A DNA stretch of 22,709 nt from NCBI GenBank assembly GCA_020025735.1, contig JAHHRP010000015.1:1-22709 (forward strand), in the 5' to 3' direction. The DNA comes from Evtepia sp. (GTDB lineage: Bacteria; Bacillota; Clostridia; Oscillospirales; Oscillospiraceae). This document shows, piece by piece, positions 7,666-14,794 of the stretch. Every line of letters starts with the position of its first letter. Within the stretch, counting starts at the first letter, position 1. The position numbers were made by a program, and so were the translations under genes. Below the pieces are notes generated by a model. It worked only from the letters and a program-made list of their open reading frames with translations, was not told the DNA's origin and searched no databases.

Positions 7666-8205
7666 CTATTGATACTGGGCGTTGATCCGCTCCAGCTCCG
7701 TCAGACAGCGCTCCACCTCCTCCGGTGTAGGGCCGCCCAATGAGGCATCCCAGGTACTCTGCCCACCGCTGCCTGTATAAGACGTGGGCCGAGTTCTTCC
7801 ATTGTTCTTCCTGTCCGGGTTCACAGTGTACTCCGGCACGCTGAGGTAAATGCGTGAGGCCATCCCAGGAGTGGGAAGGGTGCGCTCAATGAATCCACGC
7901 TCCTCCAGCTCTCGCAGCCAGCGCTTGATGGTGGATGCCCCTTTTCCCAGTTCCAGACAGAGTCTGGATATGGGATAGATCACAAAAATCCAGCCATCCT
8001 CATCAAACCAGCCTGAGCGCAAGGACAGATTCCCTCGATCCAGCAGCAGGCAGTACACCAAGATAGCCCCAGGACTCAATCCCTGGTGCAGAAGGCCCTT
8101 TGGCAAGGGTGCATACGCGCCCAACTTCGTGCGATTGGTATAGGGTATCATCTGCCATGTTTTGTGACTGGGAACTTCTGCCGTTGTTTTTCTCATTCTG
8201 TTCAT
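7666..8205 (-). CDS. RepA_N-type replication initiator protein (orphan)
   Basis: A 179-residue protein resembling the N-terminal winged-helix domain of RepA_N replication initiators of Gram-positive plasmids and integrative elements. It has the usual opening about a Tyr/Pro-rich segment, then GAILVYCLLLDRGNLSLRSG, a wing with DEDGWIFVIYP, and a helix-turn-helix around GKGASTIKRWLRELEERGFI. The C-terminal tail (about residues 125-179) is polar and ends with a short helix. The ATG at 8205 is chosen because GAGAGGAGG lies six bases upstream; in-frame codons up to 8286 lack one. No relaxase, integrase, partition or conjugation gene accompanies it here. It is therefore either a remnant, a domesticated regulator or a minimal replicon. 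Iteron-like repeats and a DnaA box follow its stop codon. Confidence 0.8.
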   Translation of the reverse strand: MNRMRKTTAEVPSHKTWQMIPYTNRTKLGAYAPLPKGLLHQGLSPGAILVYCLLLDRGNLSLRSGWFDEDGWIFVIYPISRLCLELGKGASTIKRWLRELEERGFIERTLPTPGMASRIYLSVPEYTVNPDRKNNGRTRPTSYTGSGGQSTWDASLGGPTPEEVERCLTELERINAQYQ

Positions 8206-8286
8206 CTCGAACCTCCTCTCACCCTTCTGAAAAACACCCGGTCTATGGGGACGTTTTCGTACACCTTTTCCCAAAAAAATTGACAC

Positions 8287-8335
8287 AAAAAGGACGCACC
8301 CTGCCCCCCTTTCGGGACAGACAGGACGCGTCCTT
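8287..8335 (-). terminator. Intrinsic terminator of the cation:proton antiporter gene
   Basis: AAGGACGC (8290-8297) pairs with GCGTCCTT (8328-8335), and the stem continues inward with CCCTG/CAGGA and CCCTTTCGGG. On the minus strand the hairpin is followed by a TTTTT tract. It lies 20 bases past the antiporter stop. Confidence 0.82.
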
Positions 8336-8355
8336 ATTGCATTCTTTATACTTTC

Positions 8356-10650
8356 TCAATCCAACAGGCCCAGGGCCAGGAGTTTTGCCGCCATCTCTTG
8401 GGACCCCATCACCCACAGCAAATCCCCTGCCCGCAGCGCCAAGCTGGGGTCTGGGGTGGGAATGGGCAAATAGTTCCGCTCTAACCCGATGAGAATGGCA
8501 CTCCAGTCGGTCTTGATGCCGCTGTCCCGGACAGACTTTCCTACCTGCGGCATAGTTTTGTCCAAGCAAATCCCGTAGCAAAGGAGCTGACCGGTCCGCT
8601 CACCACTCTCCTGTTCTGACACATATTGGCGCAGGGTGGTCAAGCCGCTGACCTGGACCACGCCATCCTTGGCCTGCTGGCGGCAGAAATTCTCCACCTG
8701 CCGGGGGCTGCCCATCACCACCAAGCGGTCCCCACCCTGGACGACCCAGTATCCCTCCGGCACATTCCAGTGGCGGCCTGCCCGCCAGATCTGGATGATC
8801 TGAATGTGATCCCGCCGACCCCAGTTCAGTTCCTTTAGGCTCTTGCCCGCCTGCACATAGTCTGTTGGGCAGGCCAGCGTTGCCACATAAAGCTGTTCTG
8901 TCAGCCACTGATGGACGTTTCCCTCCTCTTCACGGAAACGCTCAGCCAGCTTCCGCTCGTTGAAGTTGGCCAAAAAGCGAGCCTCCACCTCCAAATAGTG
9001 CCCAGCAATCTTATTGGAATGGGTCGCCAGCCATATCACAGGCAGAGCCGCTAGGATCATCCAGAGGGGACTAACCTGGAAGAGAAGGACTGCTGGGGCA
9101 GCAGCCAGCACAACCGCAGCTCCCAGCCGCAAGACCATAAGCGCTGAGAGAATCACGCGGCTGGAGACCTTTTGCAGCCACAAAGAGGTAAAGAATCTCC
9201 GACGCACCCGAAGCATCGCTGGCAGCAAAAGGGCCAATGCCAGATAGATCCCCAAACAAGTTAGCCCTTGAGGAAGCCAGGACCGATCAGGAAAGGTCTC
9301 CAAAAGCAAAGGCAATAGCAGGCGTTTCCCCAATAGGATCACCCCTACCGCCAACACACCATACAAGGCAAAGCTGCGAAAGTATCCCTGCAAAAAGAGG
9401 CTCCAGTCTCCTTCCCCTTTCTCCCGGCTGCGCGTCTGGCACCAACGATCCAGCGCTGCCAGCCATGGTTTGGGGAGATGTCCCTCTAAAAACGTCACCA
9501 GCGGCCCAGACAGTTTGAGTAAAAAAGGGGTTGTGAAGGTGGTCAGCACAGACACAGCCACGATAATTGGGTAGAGAAAGGCTCCTGTAACACCCAAAGA
9601 CTGCCCTAAACCAGCAATGATAAAGGAAAACTCTCCCACCTGCGTCTGTGCTGCCGCAGCAGGCAGGGCCATCCGCAACGGTTTTCCTGCCACCAGACCG
9701 CCGATGGTCAGGAAGAGGAGTTTGCCCAAAATCGCCGCCGCCGACAGCAGCAGGATAGGCCCAAGATAGTCCCAAATCATGGCGGGCTGAATCATGAAAC
9801 CCACGGAGACAAAAAAGACTGCGCCGAACAGGTTTTTGCAGGGAGTCACCAACTTCTCCACCTCTTCTGCGTGGAGGGTCCCTGCCAGTAGGGAGCCAGC
9901 TAGGAATGCCCCCAATTCCGTTGACAAGCCAATCTCCTTGGCCAAAATGGCCATAAGGAAGCACAGTGCCAGGGAGAACACCAGCAGCACCTCTTCATTC
10001 ATCAAACCCCGGAGCTTTTTCATCATCGTGGGCACCAGGTAGATGCCCAAAATCAGCCACAGAGCCAGGTAGAGCAGCAGCAGTCCCAAACGCTGGACCA
10101 AAGCCCAGCCGCTGATGCTCTGGGAGACTGCGATGGTGGATAGAATCACCATGGCAAAGATGGCCAGGATATCCTCAATGACCAGCGTTCCCAAGGCGAG
10201 GTCGGTAAAGGAGGCCTGTTTGAGTCCCATATCCTCCACACTCTTCATGGTAATCATGGTGGAGGACATGGCCAGCATCACGCCTAAAAACAAGCTGTTC
10301 ATTGGCCCCCAGCCCAGAGCGATCCCCAGCAGAGCACCTACGCCCCCCATTCCCGCCGCCTGGACTCCAGCTGAGAGAAACCCTGGTCCTCCCACCTGGG
10401 CCAGTTTGTGCAGGGAAAACTCCAAGCCAAGGCCAAACATGAGAAAGATCACGCCAATGTCTGACCAAACTGCTACGCTGCCCCTATCCTGGATCGTAGG
10501 CAGAAAGGCTACCACCGGACCGGTGAGAAAGCCAGCAAGAAGATATCCCAACACAGAAGGAAGATTGATCTTTTTACAGAGCAGTGTTGTCAGCGCAGCG
10601 ATGGTCAGGATAATGGTCAGATCCGTAATCTGGGCAGGAATCTCATGCAC
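8356..10650 (-). CDS. CPA2-family cation:proton antiporter with two TrkA_C domains
   Basis: A 764-residue membrane protein of the KefB/CPA2 type, exchanging K+ or Na+ for H+ across the cytoplasmic membrane. Residues 5-380 contain the transporter core, starting with ITDLTIILTIAALTTLLCKK and including LPSVLGYLLAGFLTGP. A second group of about four to six hydrophobic segments follows (about 430-570). Two soluble TrkA_C-like domains close the protein (about 600-670 and 695-764), which usually sense nucleotides or c-di-AMP. No TrkA_N nucleotide-binding fold is visible. The GTG at 10650 is chosen because AAAGGAGG is eight bases upstream, it starts just before the first helix, and the ATG at 10797 lies upstream of the promoter. 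It is probably a single-gene unit for pH or K+ homeostasis. Confidence 0.88.
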   Translation of the reverse strand: MHEIPAQITDLTIILTIAALTTLLCKKINLPSVLGYLLAGFLTGPVVAFLPTIQDRGSVAVWSDIGVIFLMFGLGLEFSLHKLAQVGGPGFLSAGVQAAGMGGVGALLGIALGWGPMNSLFLGVMLAMSSTMITMKSVEDMGLKQASFTDLALGTLVIEDILAIFAMVILSTIAVSQSISGWALVQRLGLLLLYLALWLILGIYLVPTMMKKLRGLMNEEVLLVFSLALCFLMAILAKEIGLSTELGAFLAGSLLAGTLHAEEVEKLVTPCKNLFGAVFFVSVGFMIQPAMIWDYLGPILLLSAAAILGKLLFLTIGGLVAGKPLRMALPAAAAQTQVGEFSFIIAGLGQSLGVTGAFLYPIIVAVSVLTTFTTPFLLKLSGPLVTFLEGHLPKPWLAALDRWCQTRSREKGEGDWSLFLQGYFRSFALYGVLAVGVILLGKRLLLPLLLETFPDRSWLPQGLTCLGIYLALALLLPAMLRVRRRFFTSLWLQKVSSRVILSALMVLRLGAAVVLAAAPAVLLFQVSPLWMILAALPVIWLATHSNKIAGHYLEVEARFLANFNERKLAERFREEEGNVHQWLTEQLYVATLACPTDYVQAGKSLKELNWGRRDHIQIIQIWRAGRHWNVPEGYWVVQGGDRLVVMGSPRQVENFCRQQAKDGVVQVSGLTTLRQYVSEQESGERTGQLLCYGICLDKTMPQVGKSVRDSGIKTDWSAILIGLERNYLPIPTPDPSLALRAGDLLWVMGSQEMAAKLLALGLLD

Positions 10651-10725
10651 AGCAATGGCCTCCTTTTCCGAAATAACAGCAAAACGATGAGAATCAACAG
10701 AGCGGTTCTCAAGAAACGTATTGTT

Positions 10726-10754
10726 ATCATAGCTGTCTTTTTCCCCGCTGTCAA
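10726..10754 (-). promoter_or_regulatory. Promoter of the cation:proton antiporter gene
   Basis: On the minus strand a perfect TTGACA (10749-10754), a 17-base spacer and TATGAT (10726-10731). It predicts a leader of about 70 bases before the GTG start and excludes the more upstream in-frame ATG. Confidence 0.82.
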
Positions 10755-10780
10755 CTGGTCCCTCTGCCTCAGTGGCTCCC

Positions 10781-10809
10781 TTGCGGCACAGTGTCATCTG
10801 TGCTATAAT
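10781..10809 (+). promoter_or_regulatory. Promoter of the rRNA methyltransferase/Crp-Fnr unit
   Basis: TTGCGG (10781-10786), a 17-base spacer and a perfect TATAAT (10804-10809), divergent from the antiporter promoter with about 26 bases between the two -35 elements. Confidence 0.8.
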
Positions 10810-10844
10810 AAAACAACTTTGATTCCCTGAAACAAGGAGGGCTT

Positions 10845-11675
10845 ATGGCCAACATCATCCCCATCACCGCGCTCACCGCCCCCCAGCTGGATCTGTTCGC
10901 CCGCTTGACCGAGGCACAACTTCGGAACAGACGAGAGCCGGAAAAAGGGATTTTTATTGCGGAAAGTCCCAAAGTGATCTCTCTGGCACTGGATGCAGGT
11001 CTGATTCCCAAGGCTCTGCTGATGGAGCAGCGACATCTGACAGGCCAAGGTGCCCCCCTCATCGCCCGGTGCGGCGAGGCCCCCGTCTACACCGCCCCGC
11101 AAGAGGTTTTGACCGCGCTTACTGGCTACCCGCTTACCCGCGGGATTCTGTGCGCCTTTGCTCGGCCCCGTCCTGCCGCTGCTGAGGCCGTATGCGCTGG
11201 AGCAAGACGGGTGGCCGTGTTGGAAGGGATCGTAGACACCACCAACGTAGGGGCCATCTTCCGTTCAGCGGCAGGACTGCATATCGATGCTCTCCTCCTC
11301 TCCCCCACCTGCTGTGATCCCTTAAACCGTCGGGCAGTGCGGGTCAGTATGGGCACGGTCTTTCAGCTGCCTTGGGCCTGGATTGATCTGCCTCCCGCTC
11401 AGTGGCCCACCCAGGGGCCGGCATTTCTCCGCCGTCTTGGCTTTGTCACGGCAGCTATGGCTCTCAGCGACAGCGCCCGGCCCATTGACGATCCCCAAGT
11501 TATGGCAGAAGACCGTCTTGCCATCCTCCTGGGCACCGAGGGAGACGGCCTTGCCACGGAGACCATCGCCCACTGTGACTACACCCTCTGCATCCCTATG
11601 TCTCACGGGGTAGACTCCCTGAATGTCGCGGCAGCCAGTGCGGTTGCGTTTTGGCAGCTCCGCGCCAGGGACTGA
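10845..11675 (+). CDS. TrmH/SpoU family RNA 2'-O-methyltransferase
   Basis: A 276-residue SAM-dependent methyltransferase of the SPOUT class that 2'-O-methylates a ribose in rRNA or tRNA. The N-terminal part (about 1-100) is the RNA-binding substrate domain, with the typical EKGIFIAESPKVI stretch. The catalytic domain shows motif 1 TNVGAIFRSA (N134 and R141 region), motif 2 LLGTEGDGL (229-237, E232) and motif 3 IPMSHGVDSLNVAAASAVA (from 250), which forms the trefoil knot for SAM binding. The ATG at 10845 has AGGAGG upstream and follows a good promoter. The next gene starts 30 bases downstream with no terminator between, so they form an operon. The modified nucleotide is not known; TrmH family members act at several sites. 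Confidence 0.92.
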   Translation: MANIIPITALTAPQLDLFARLTEAQLRNRREPEKGIFIAESPKVISLALDAGLIPKALLMEQRHLTGQGAPLIARCGEAPVYTAPQEVLTALTGYPLTRGILCAFARPRPAAAEAVCAGARRVAVLEGIVDTTNVGAIFRSAAGLHIDALLLSPTCCDPLNRRAVRVSMGTVFQLPWAWIDLPPAQWPTQGPAFLRRLGFVTAAMALSDSARPIDDPQVMAEDRLAILLGTEGDGLATETIAHCDYTLCIPMSHGVDSLNVAAASAVAFWQLRARD

Positions 11676-11705
11676 TCCTACCCCCACTTCTTAAGGAGGC
11701 TCTCT

Positions 11706-12380
11706 ATGAACCAGACCCAACTTGATGACCTGCTCACCCAAGCCCTCCCCTTCTGGGGGACGCTGCCACCAGAGGAACAACATCTCCTCCGGGACACCAG
11801 CGTCCCCTCCACCATCCCCAAGGGGACCATCACTCACCGGGCCGACCAGGACTGTCGTGGGATCATGCTCATCCTTACCGGTCAGCTGCGGGCTTACATT
11901 GTCTCTGAGGAGGGCAGAGAGGTTACGCTCTACCGGGTCCGGGCGGGAGAAACCTGTGTGATGTCCTCCTCCTGCCTCATGGATGCCATCGTCTTTGATG
12001 TCCTCATCGAATCCATTGAGGAAACCCAGGTCCTCACACTGCCTGCCACTGCTCTATCTCCCCTGGCCAACCGTCGGCCGGAGATCGAGTTGTTCCTGTA
12101 CAAAACCGCCAGCGAGCGTTTTTCCGACATTATGTGGACCGTCCAGCAGATCCTCTTCATGGGGATGGATCGGCGCACTGCCATCTTCCTCTGGGACGAA
12201 TACACCCGTGGCGGAGAGGTCATCTCCATGACCCACGAGGAGGTGGCTCGATACATCGGCAGCGCTCGAGAGGTGGTCACCAAGGTGCTGAAATACTTTG
12301 CTCAAGAGGGGATCGTCTCCCTGCGCCGGGGGAAGATCACCATTCTGGACAAGGTCAAGCTGCGGAAGCTGGCCGGATAA
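11706..12380 (+). CDS. Crp/Fnr family transcriptional regulator
   Basis: A 224-residue regulator with an N-terminal cyclic-nucleotide-binding-type beta barrel (about 20-140) and a C-terminal winged helix. The helix-turn-helix is around MTHEEVARYIGSAREVV (from residue 175) and resembles the Crp/Fnr HTH. The sensor domain has the two-cysteine motif GETCVMSSSC seen in a Clostridia subgroup, and it lacks the N-terminal four-Cys cluster of Fnr, so an O2-labile [4Fe-4S] centre of the Fnr type is unlikely. A redox or small-molecule signal is possible. The start has AAGGAGG upstream. It ends just before a terminator and a ferredoxin/NapH-like pair, which are reasonable candidate targets. Confidence 0.9.
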   Translation: MNQTQLDDLLTQALPFWGTLPPEEQHLLRDTSVPSTIPKGTITHRADQDCRGIMLILTGQLRAYIVSEEGREVTLYRVRAGETCVMSSSCLMDAIVFDVLIESIEETQVLTLPATALSPLANRRPEIELFLYKTASERFSDIMWTVQQILFMGMDRRTAIFLWDEYTRGGEVISMTHEEVARYIGSAREVVTKVLKYFAQEGIVSLRRGKITILDKVKLRKLAG

Positions 12381-12403
12381 TCGTAAGTCAATCACATACA
12401 AGT

Positions 12404-12450
12404 CCTCCGCTCTCTGGTATGCTCTAAACTAGAGGGTGGAGGGCTTTTTT
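12404..12450 (+). terminator. Intrinsic terminator after the Crp/Fnr gene
   Basis: A stem of about 15 bp, with a few G-T pairs (12404-12418 with 12428-12442), has a nine-base loop and ends in CTTTTTT. It follows the regulator stop by about 20 bases and overlaps the first of two dyads upstream of the ferredoxin gene. Confidence 0.8.
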
Positions 12451-12469
12451 CTCTCCATCTAGTTTAGAT
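12418..12469 (+). promoter_or_regulatory. Twin palindromes upstream of the ferredoxin gene (candidate operators)
   Basis: CTCTA-AAC-TAGAG (12422-12434) and ATCTA-GTT-TAGAT (12457-12469) are two 5-3-5 palindromes whose centres are 35 bases apart. They are also inverted copies of each other over 11 bases. A possible -10, TATGCT (12418-12423), touches the first dyad, but no good -35 is seen. An activator-dependent promoter is possible. The second dyad ends just before the ferredoxin ribosome binding site. Confidence 0.5.
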
Positions 12470-12485
12470 CCACGAGGAGGTTCCC

Positions 12486-12692
12486 ATGCTGTCAAAACGC
12501 TATGCTCAACCAAATGAACACCGCTGTGTCTCCTGCGGTGCCTGCACTAAGGTATGTCCCAGAGATGCCATCCACATCTTTCGTGGCTGTTACGCTCTGG
12601 TGGATACCCAAGCCTGTGTTGGCTGTAAGAAATGTACGAAGGTATGTCCCGCGGACTGTATCGCCATCCTGGACCGGGAGGTAAGTGCATGA
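12486..12692 (+). CDS. Two-cluster [4Fe-4S] ferredoxin
   Basis: A 68-residue ferredoxin-like protein with two C-x2-C-x2-C-x3-C-P motifs (CVSCGACTKVCP and CVGCKKCTKVCP), each expected to bind a [4Fe-4S] cluster in the bacterial-type fold. It is a soluble electron carrier or a subunit of a complex. The start at 12486 has GAGGAGG just upstream. Its TGA overlaps the ATG of the next gene (ATGA), so it is translated together with a membrane Fe-S protein. This suggests it hands electrons to that protein rather than being the general cell ferredoxin. The sequence is short and highly basic around each cluster (TKVCP). Confidence 0.9.
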   Translation: MLSKRYAQPNEHRCVSCGACTKVCPRDAIHIFRGCYALVDTQACVGCKKCTKVCPADCIAILDREVSA

Positions 12693-13282
12693 ACCGCAGA
12701 AAACATTGGTATGATTATCTATGGATTTGGTCCATTCTCTTCTTTGCCCTGGGTTTTTTCAACATTCTTTTCGCCTGGCTGGGATTGCTGGATCTCTTCC
12801 TGCCACTGTTGTTTTCCCTCTTTGGGGGCAACAAATTCTTCTGCAACAACCTCTGCGGCCGGGGTCAGCTCTTCTCTGTATTAGGCGGACGGCTGCACTG
12901 CTCCCGTCAAAAGCCCACACCCCGTTGGATGTCCTCTAAGGGATTCCGGTATGGCTTTCTCATTTTCTTCTTTGCCATGTTCGGCAATATGCTCTTCCAA
13001 ACCTATCTGGTTGGGGCAGGTGCCGGTTCCCTGCGGCAAGCGGTCAAACTTTTCTGGACTTTCCATGTCCCCTGGGGCTGGGCTTACACCGTTGAGACAG
13101 TCCCCCATTGGGTGACCCAGTTCAGCTTTGGTTTTTATGGCGTGATGCTTACCTCACTCCTGCTGGGCCTAATCGTCATGCTCCTCTATCGTCCCCGTTC
13201 CTGGTGCGCTTTCTGTCCCATCGGCACCATGACCCAGGGGATCTGCAAACTCAAACAGCGGGGCAAATCTTCCGATGTCTGA
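12689..13282 (+). CDS. NapH/NosR-like membrane [4Fe-4S] protein
   Basis: A 197-residue membrane protein with about four hydrophobic segments (roughly residues 8-45, 85-105, 130-150 and 150-170) and two cysteine motifs facing the membrane surface, CNNLCGRGQLF and WCAFCPIGTMTQ. These are hallmarks of the NapH/NosR/CcoG group of membrane electron-transfer proteins that move electrons between quinol or ferredoxin pools and a redox enzyme. The start at 12689 has GGGAGG upstream and overlaps the ferredoxin stop. No nitrate, nitrous oxide or cytochrome oxidase gene is nearby, so the electron acceptor is unknown. Together with the ferredoxin it looks like a small two-gene electron-transfer module. 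Confidence 0.82.
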   Translation: MNRRKHWYDYLWIWSILFFALGFFNILFAWLGLLDLFLPLLFSLFGGNKFFCNNLCGRGQLFSVLGGRLHCSRQKPTPRWMSSKGFRYGFLIFFFAMFGNMLFQTYLVGAGAGSLRQAVKLFWTFHVPWGWAYTVETVPHWVTQFSFGFYGVMLTSLLLGLIVMLLYRPRSWCAFCPIGTMTQGICKLKQRGKSSDV

Positions 13283-13302
13283 TAAATTCCTTTCCATAAA
13301 TG

Positions 13303-13344
13303 ATCGCGCAGCCCACCGTAACGATACACGGTGGGCTGCGCGAT
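13303..13344. repeat. Long hairpin 1 in the convergent intergenic region
   Basis: ATCGCGCAGCCCACCGT (13303-13319) and ACGGTGGGCTGCGCGAT (13328-13344) form a perfect 17-bp stem with an eight-base loop, 20 bases after the NapH-like gene stop. Only a short TTT follows on the plus strand, so it is an imperfect terminator, but the stem is very stable. Confidence 0.75.
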
Positions 13345-13362
13345 TTGACAATCAGGCAAAGA

Positions 13363-13401
13363 TTGCGGGGCTGGAGGATCTGAGATCCTCCAGCCCCGCA
13401 A
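13363..13401. repeat. Long hairpin 2 in the convergent intergenic region
   Basis: TTGCGGGGCTGGAGGATCT (13363-13381) and its exact complement in reverse (13383-13401) form a 19-bp palindrome around one central base. It lies 26 bases from the end of the convergent minus-strand operon and probably acts as its transcript end or terminator. The T-tract on the minus side is weak (TCTTTG). Confidence 0.75.
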
Positions 13402-13426
13402 ATGGAAAATGGATGGAATTCTTTTT

Positions 13427-14794
13427 TTATGAATTGGAAAGATAAGCGTCAATGCTCACCGCAGCACGCTTGCCAGCGCCCATAGCCAGCACCACAGTCT
13501 GAGGACCCGTAACTGCGTCACCACCAGCAAAGACGCCGGGGCGGCTGGTTTTCCCGCTGTCATCGGCAGCAATGCCTCCCCACTTGTCCTTGTCGATGCC
13601 GCTGGTGGTATCGACCACGTCCTCACTGTAAGAGGTGCCCGTGGCAATGACCAGGTTATCACAGTCCACATCAAAGTACTCGCCGGTACCCACGGGACGG
13701 CGGCGGCCAGACGCATCCGGCTCACCCAGGGTCATCTTTTCACACTTTACTCCAGTAAGGACCCCGTCCTTGCCATAGCACGCTACGGGATTGGTCAGTT
13801 CGCGGATCTCAATATCCTCCTCGTAGGTGTGCGCAATCTCATCCCGACGGGCAGGAGCTTCCGCAATGGTGCGGCGATAGACCATGATGGTCTCTGCCCC
13901 CAGACGGCGGGCACAGCGGACGGCGTCCACAGCCACGTTCCCGCCGCCCACCACCAGGACACGTTTGGCATCCTTGATGTTAGCAGGCAGGTGGTCGGTG
14001 TTCAGGTTCACCTGGGTCAGGTAGTCGTTGGCATTCCACACACCAGTCAGGCTGGTGTCCAAACCTCTAGGCGTCTGGGGCACGTCAGCGCCATTGCCCA
14101 CAAAGACGGCGTCGTAGCCAACCGCAAAAAGGTCATCCACACGTTTTGCTTTGTCGATGGGGCTGCTGGTGACGATCTCCACACCGTTCGCTGTCAGTTT
14201 CTCCAGTTCTCGCTCTACCACAGTGTTGGGCAGAACAAACTGAGGAATGCCATAGGTCAGGATACCACCAGCATAAGAAAGCTTTTCAAACACGGTCACA
14301 TCATAACCCATGACGGCCAGATCTCCAGCACAGGCAATCCCTGCCGGGCCAGAACCAATTACAGCCACCTTTTTTCCCTTCTTCTCCGTCTGAACGGAGG
14401 TCACAGGGTGGCGAGCTGCATACCAGTCAGCCACAAACCGCTCCAGCCGGCCAATGCCCACAGCTTCGCCCCTGACAGCATGGGCACAGTTCTTTTCACA
14501 CTGCTGCTCCTGGGGACAAACACGGCCACAGATCGAGGGCATGGTGTTTCTAACGGTGATGATGTCATAGGCCCCCTCGAAATCACCCTCTGCCACACGG
14601 GCAATGAACTCAGGGATCTGTTGATGGATCGGGCAGCCAGCCACACAGGGTTTTTTTCGGCAATTCAGACAGCGCATGGCCTCTCGAACGGCATCTGCCT
14701 CAGTGTAACCCAGGGCGACCTCATTGAAGTTGGTGCAGCGAACCTCACGCGCCTGCTCTGGCATGGGATTTCTTTCTCTTACGTTGTTAATCAT
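13427..14794 (-). CDS. gltA: GltA/NfnB-type NAD(P)H-dependent flavoprotein (glutamate synthase small-chain-like)
   Basis: A 455-residue iron-sulfur flavoprotein. The N-terminus has two cysteine groups for [4Fe-4S] centres (CLNCRKKPCVAGCP near residue 42 and CGRVCPQEQQCEKNC near 89). An FAD-binding Rossmann motif follows (VIGSGPAGIACAGDL), then an NAD(P)-binding motif (GGGNVAVDAVRCARRLG) and a C-terminal FAD motif (GVFAGGDAVTGPQTVV). The length matches the homotetrameric GltA of glutamate synthase and NfnB of NADH-dependent ferredoxin:NADP+ oxidoreductase. No glutamate synthase large chain is present. Its ATG overlaps the stop of the pyruvate:ferredoxin oxidoreductase gene, so it is likely an electron-transfer partner of that enzyme, moving electrons between ferredoxin and NAD(P)H. 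The annotation name comes from the family; the actual reaction is inferred. Confidence 0.85.
   Translation of the reverse strand: MINNVRERNPMPEQAREVRCTNFNEVALGYTEADAVREAMRCLNCRKKPCVAGCPIHQQIPEFIARVAEGDFEGAYDIITVRNTMPSICGRVCPQEQQCEKNCAHAVRGEAVGIGRLERFVADWYAARHPVTSVQTEKKGKKVAVIGSGPAGIACAGDLAVMGYDVTVFEKLSYAGGILTYGIPQFVLPNTVVERELEKLTANGVEIVTSSPIDKAKRVDDLFAVGYDAVFVGNGADVPQTPRGLDTSLTGVWNANDYLTQVNLNTDHLPANIKDAKRVLVVGGGNVAVDAVRCARRLGAETIMVYRRTIAEAPARRDEIAHTYEEDIEIRELTNPVACYGKDGVLTGVKCEKMTLGEPDASGRRRPVGTGEYFDVDCDNLVIATGTSYSEDVVDTTSGIDKDKWGGIAADDSGKTSRPGVFAGGDAVTGPQTVVLAMGAGKRAAVSIDAYLSNS

Noticed and set aside
10651..10797. N-terminal extension of the cation antiporter starting at the ATG at 10797
   Set aside because: The extension spans a consensus promoter, lacks a ribosome binding site, and reads as low-complexity polar sequence; the GTG at 10650 has AAAGGAGG at ideal spacing.
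12404..12468. Attenuator in which the two dyads pair as an antiterminator
   Set aside because: The second dyad lies downstream of the terminator T-run, so it would not be transcribed in time to prevent termination.
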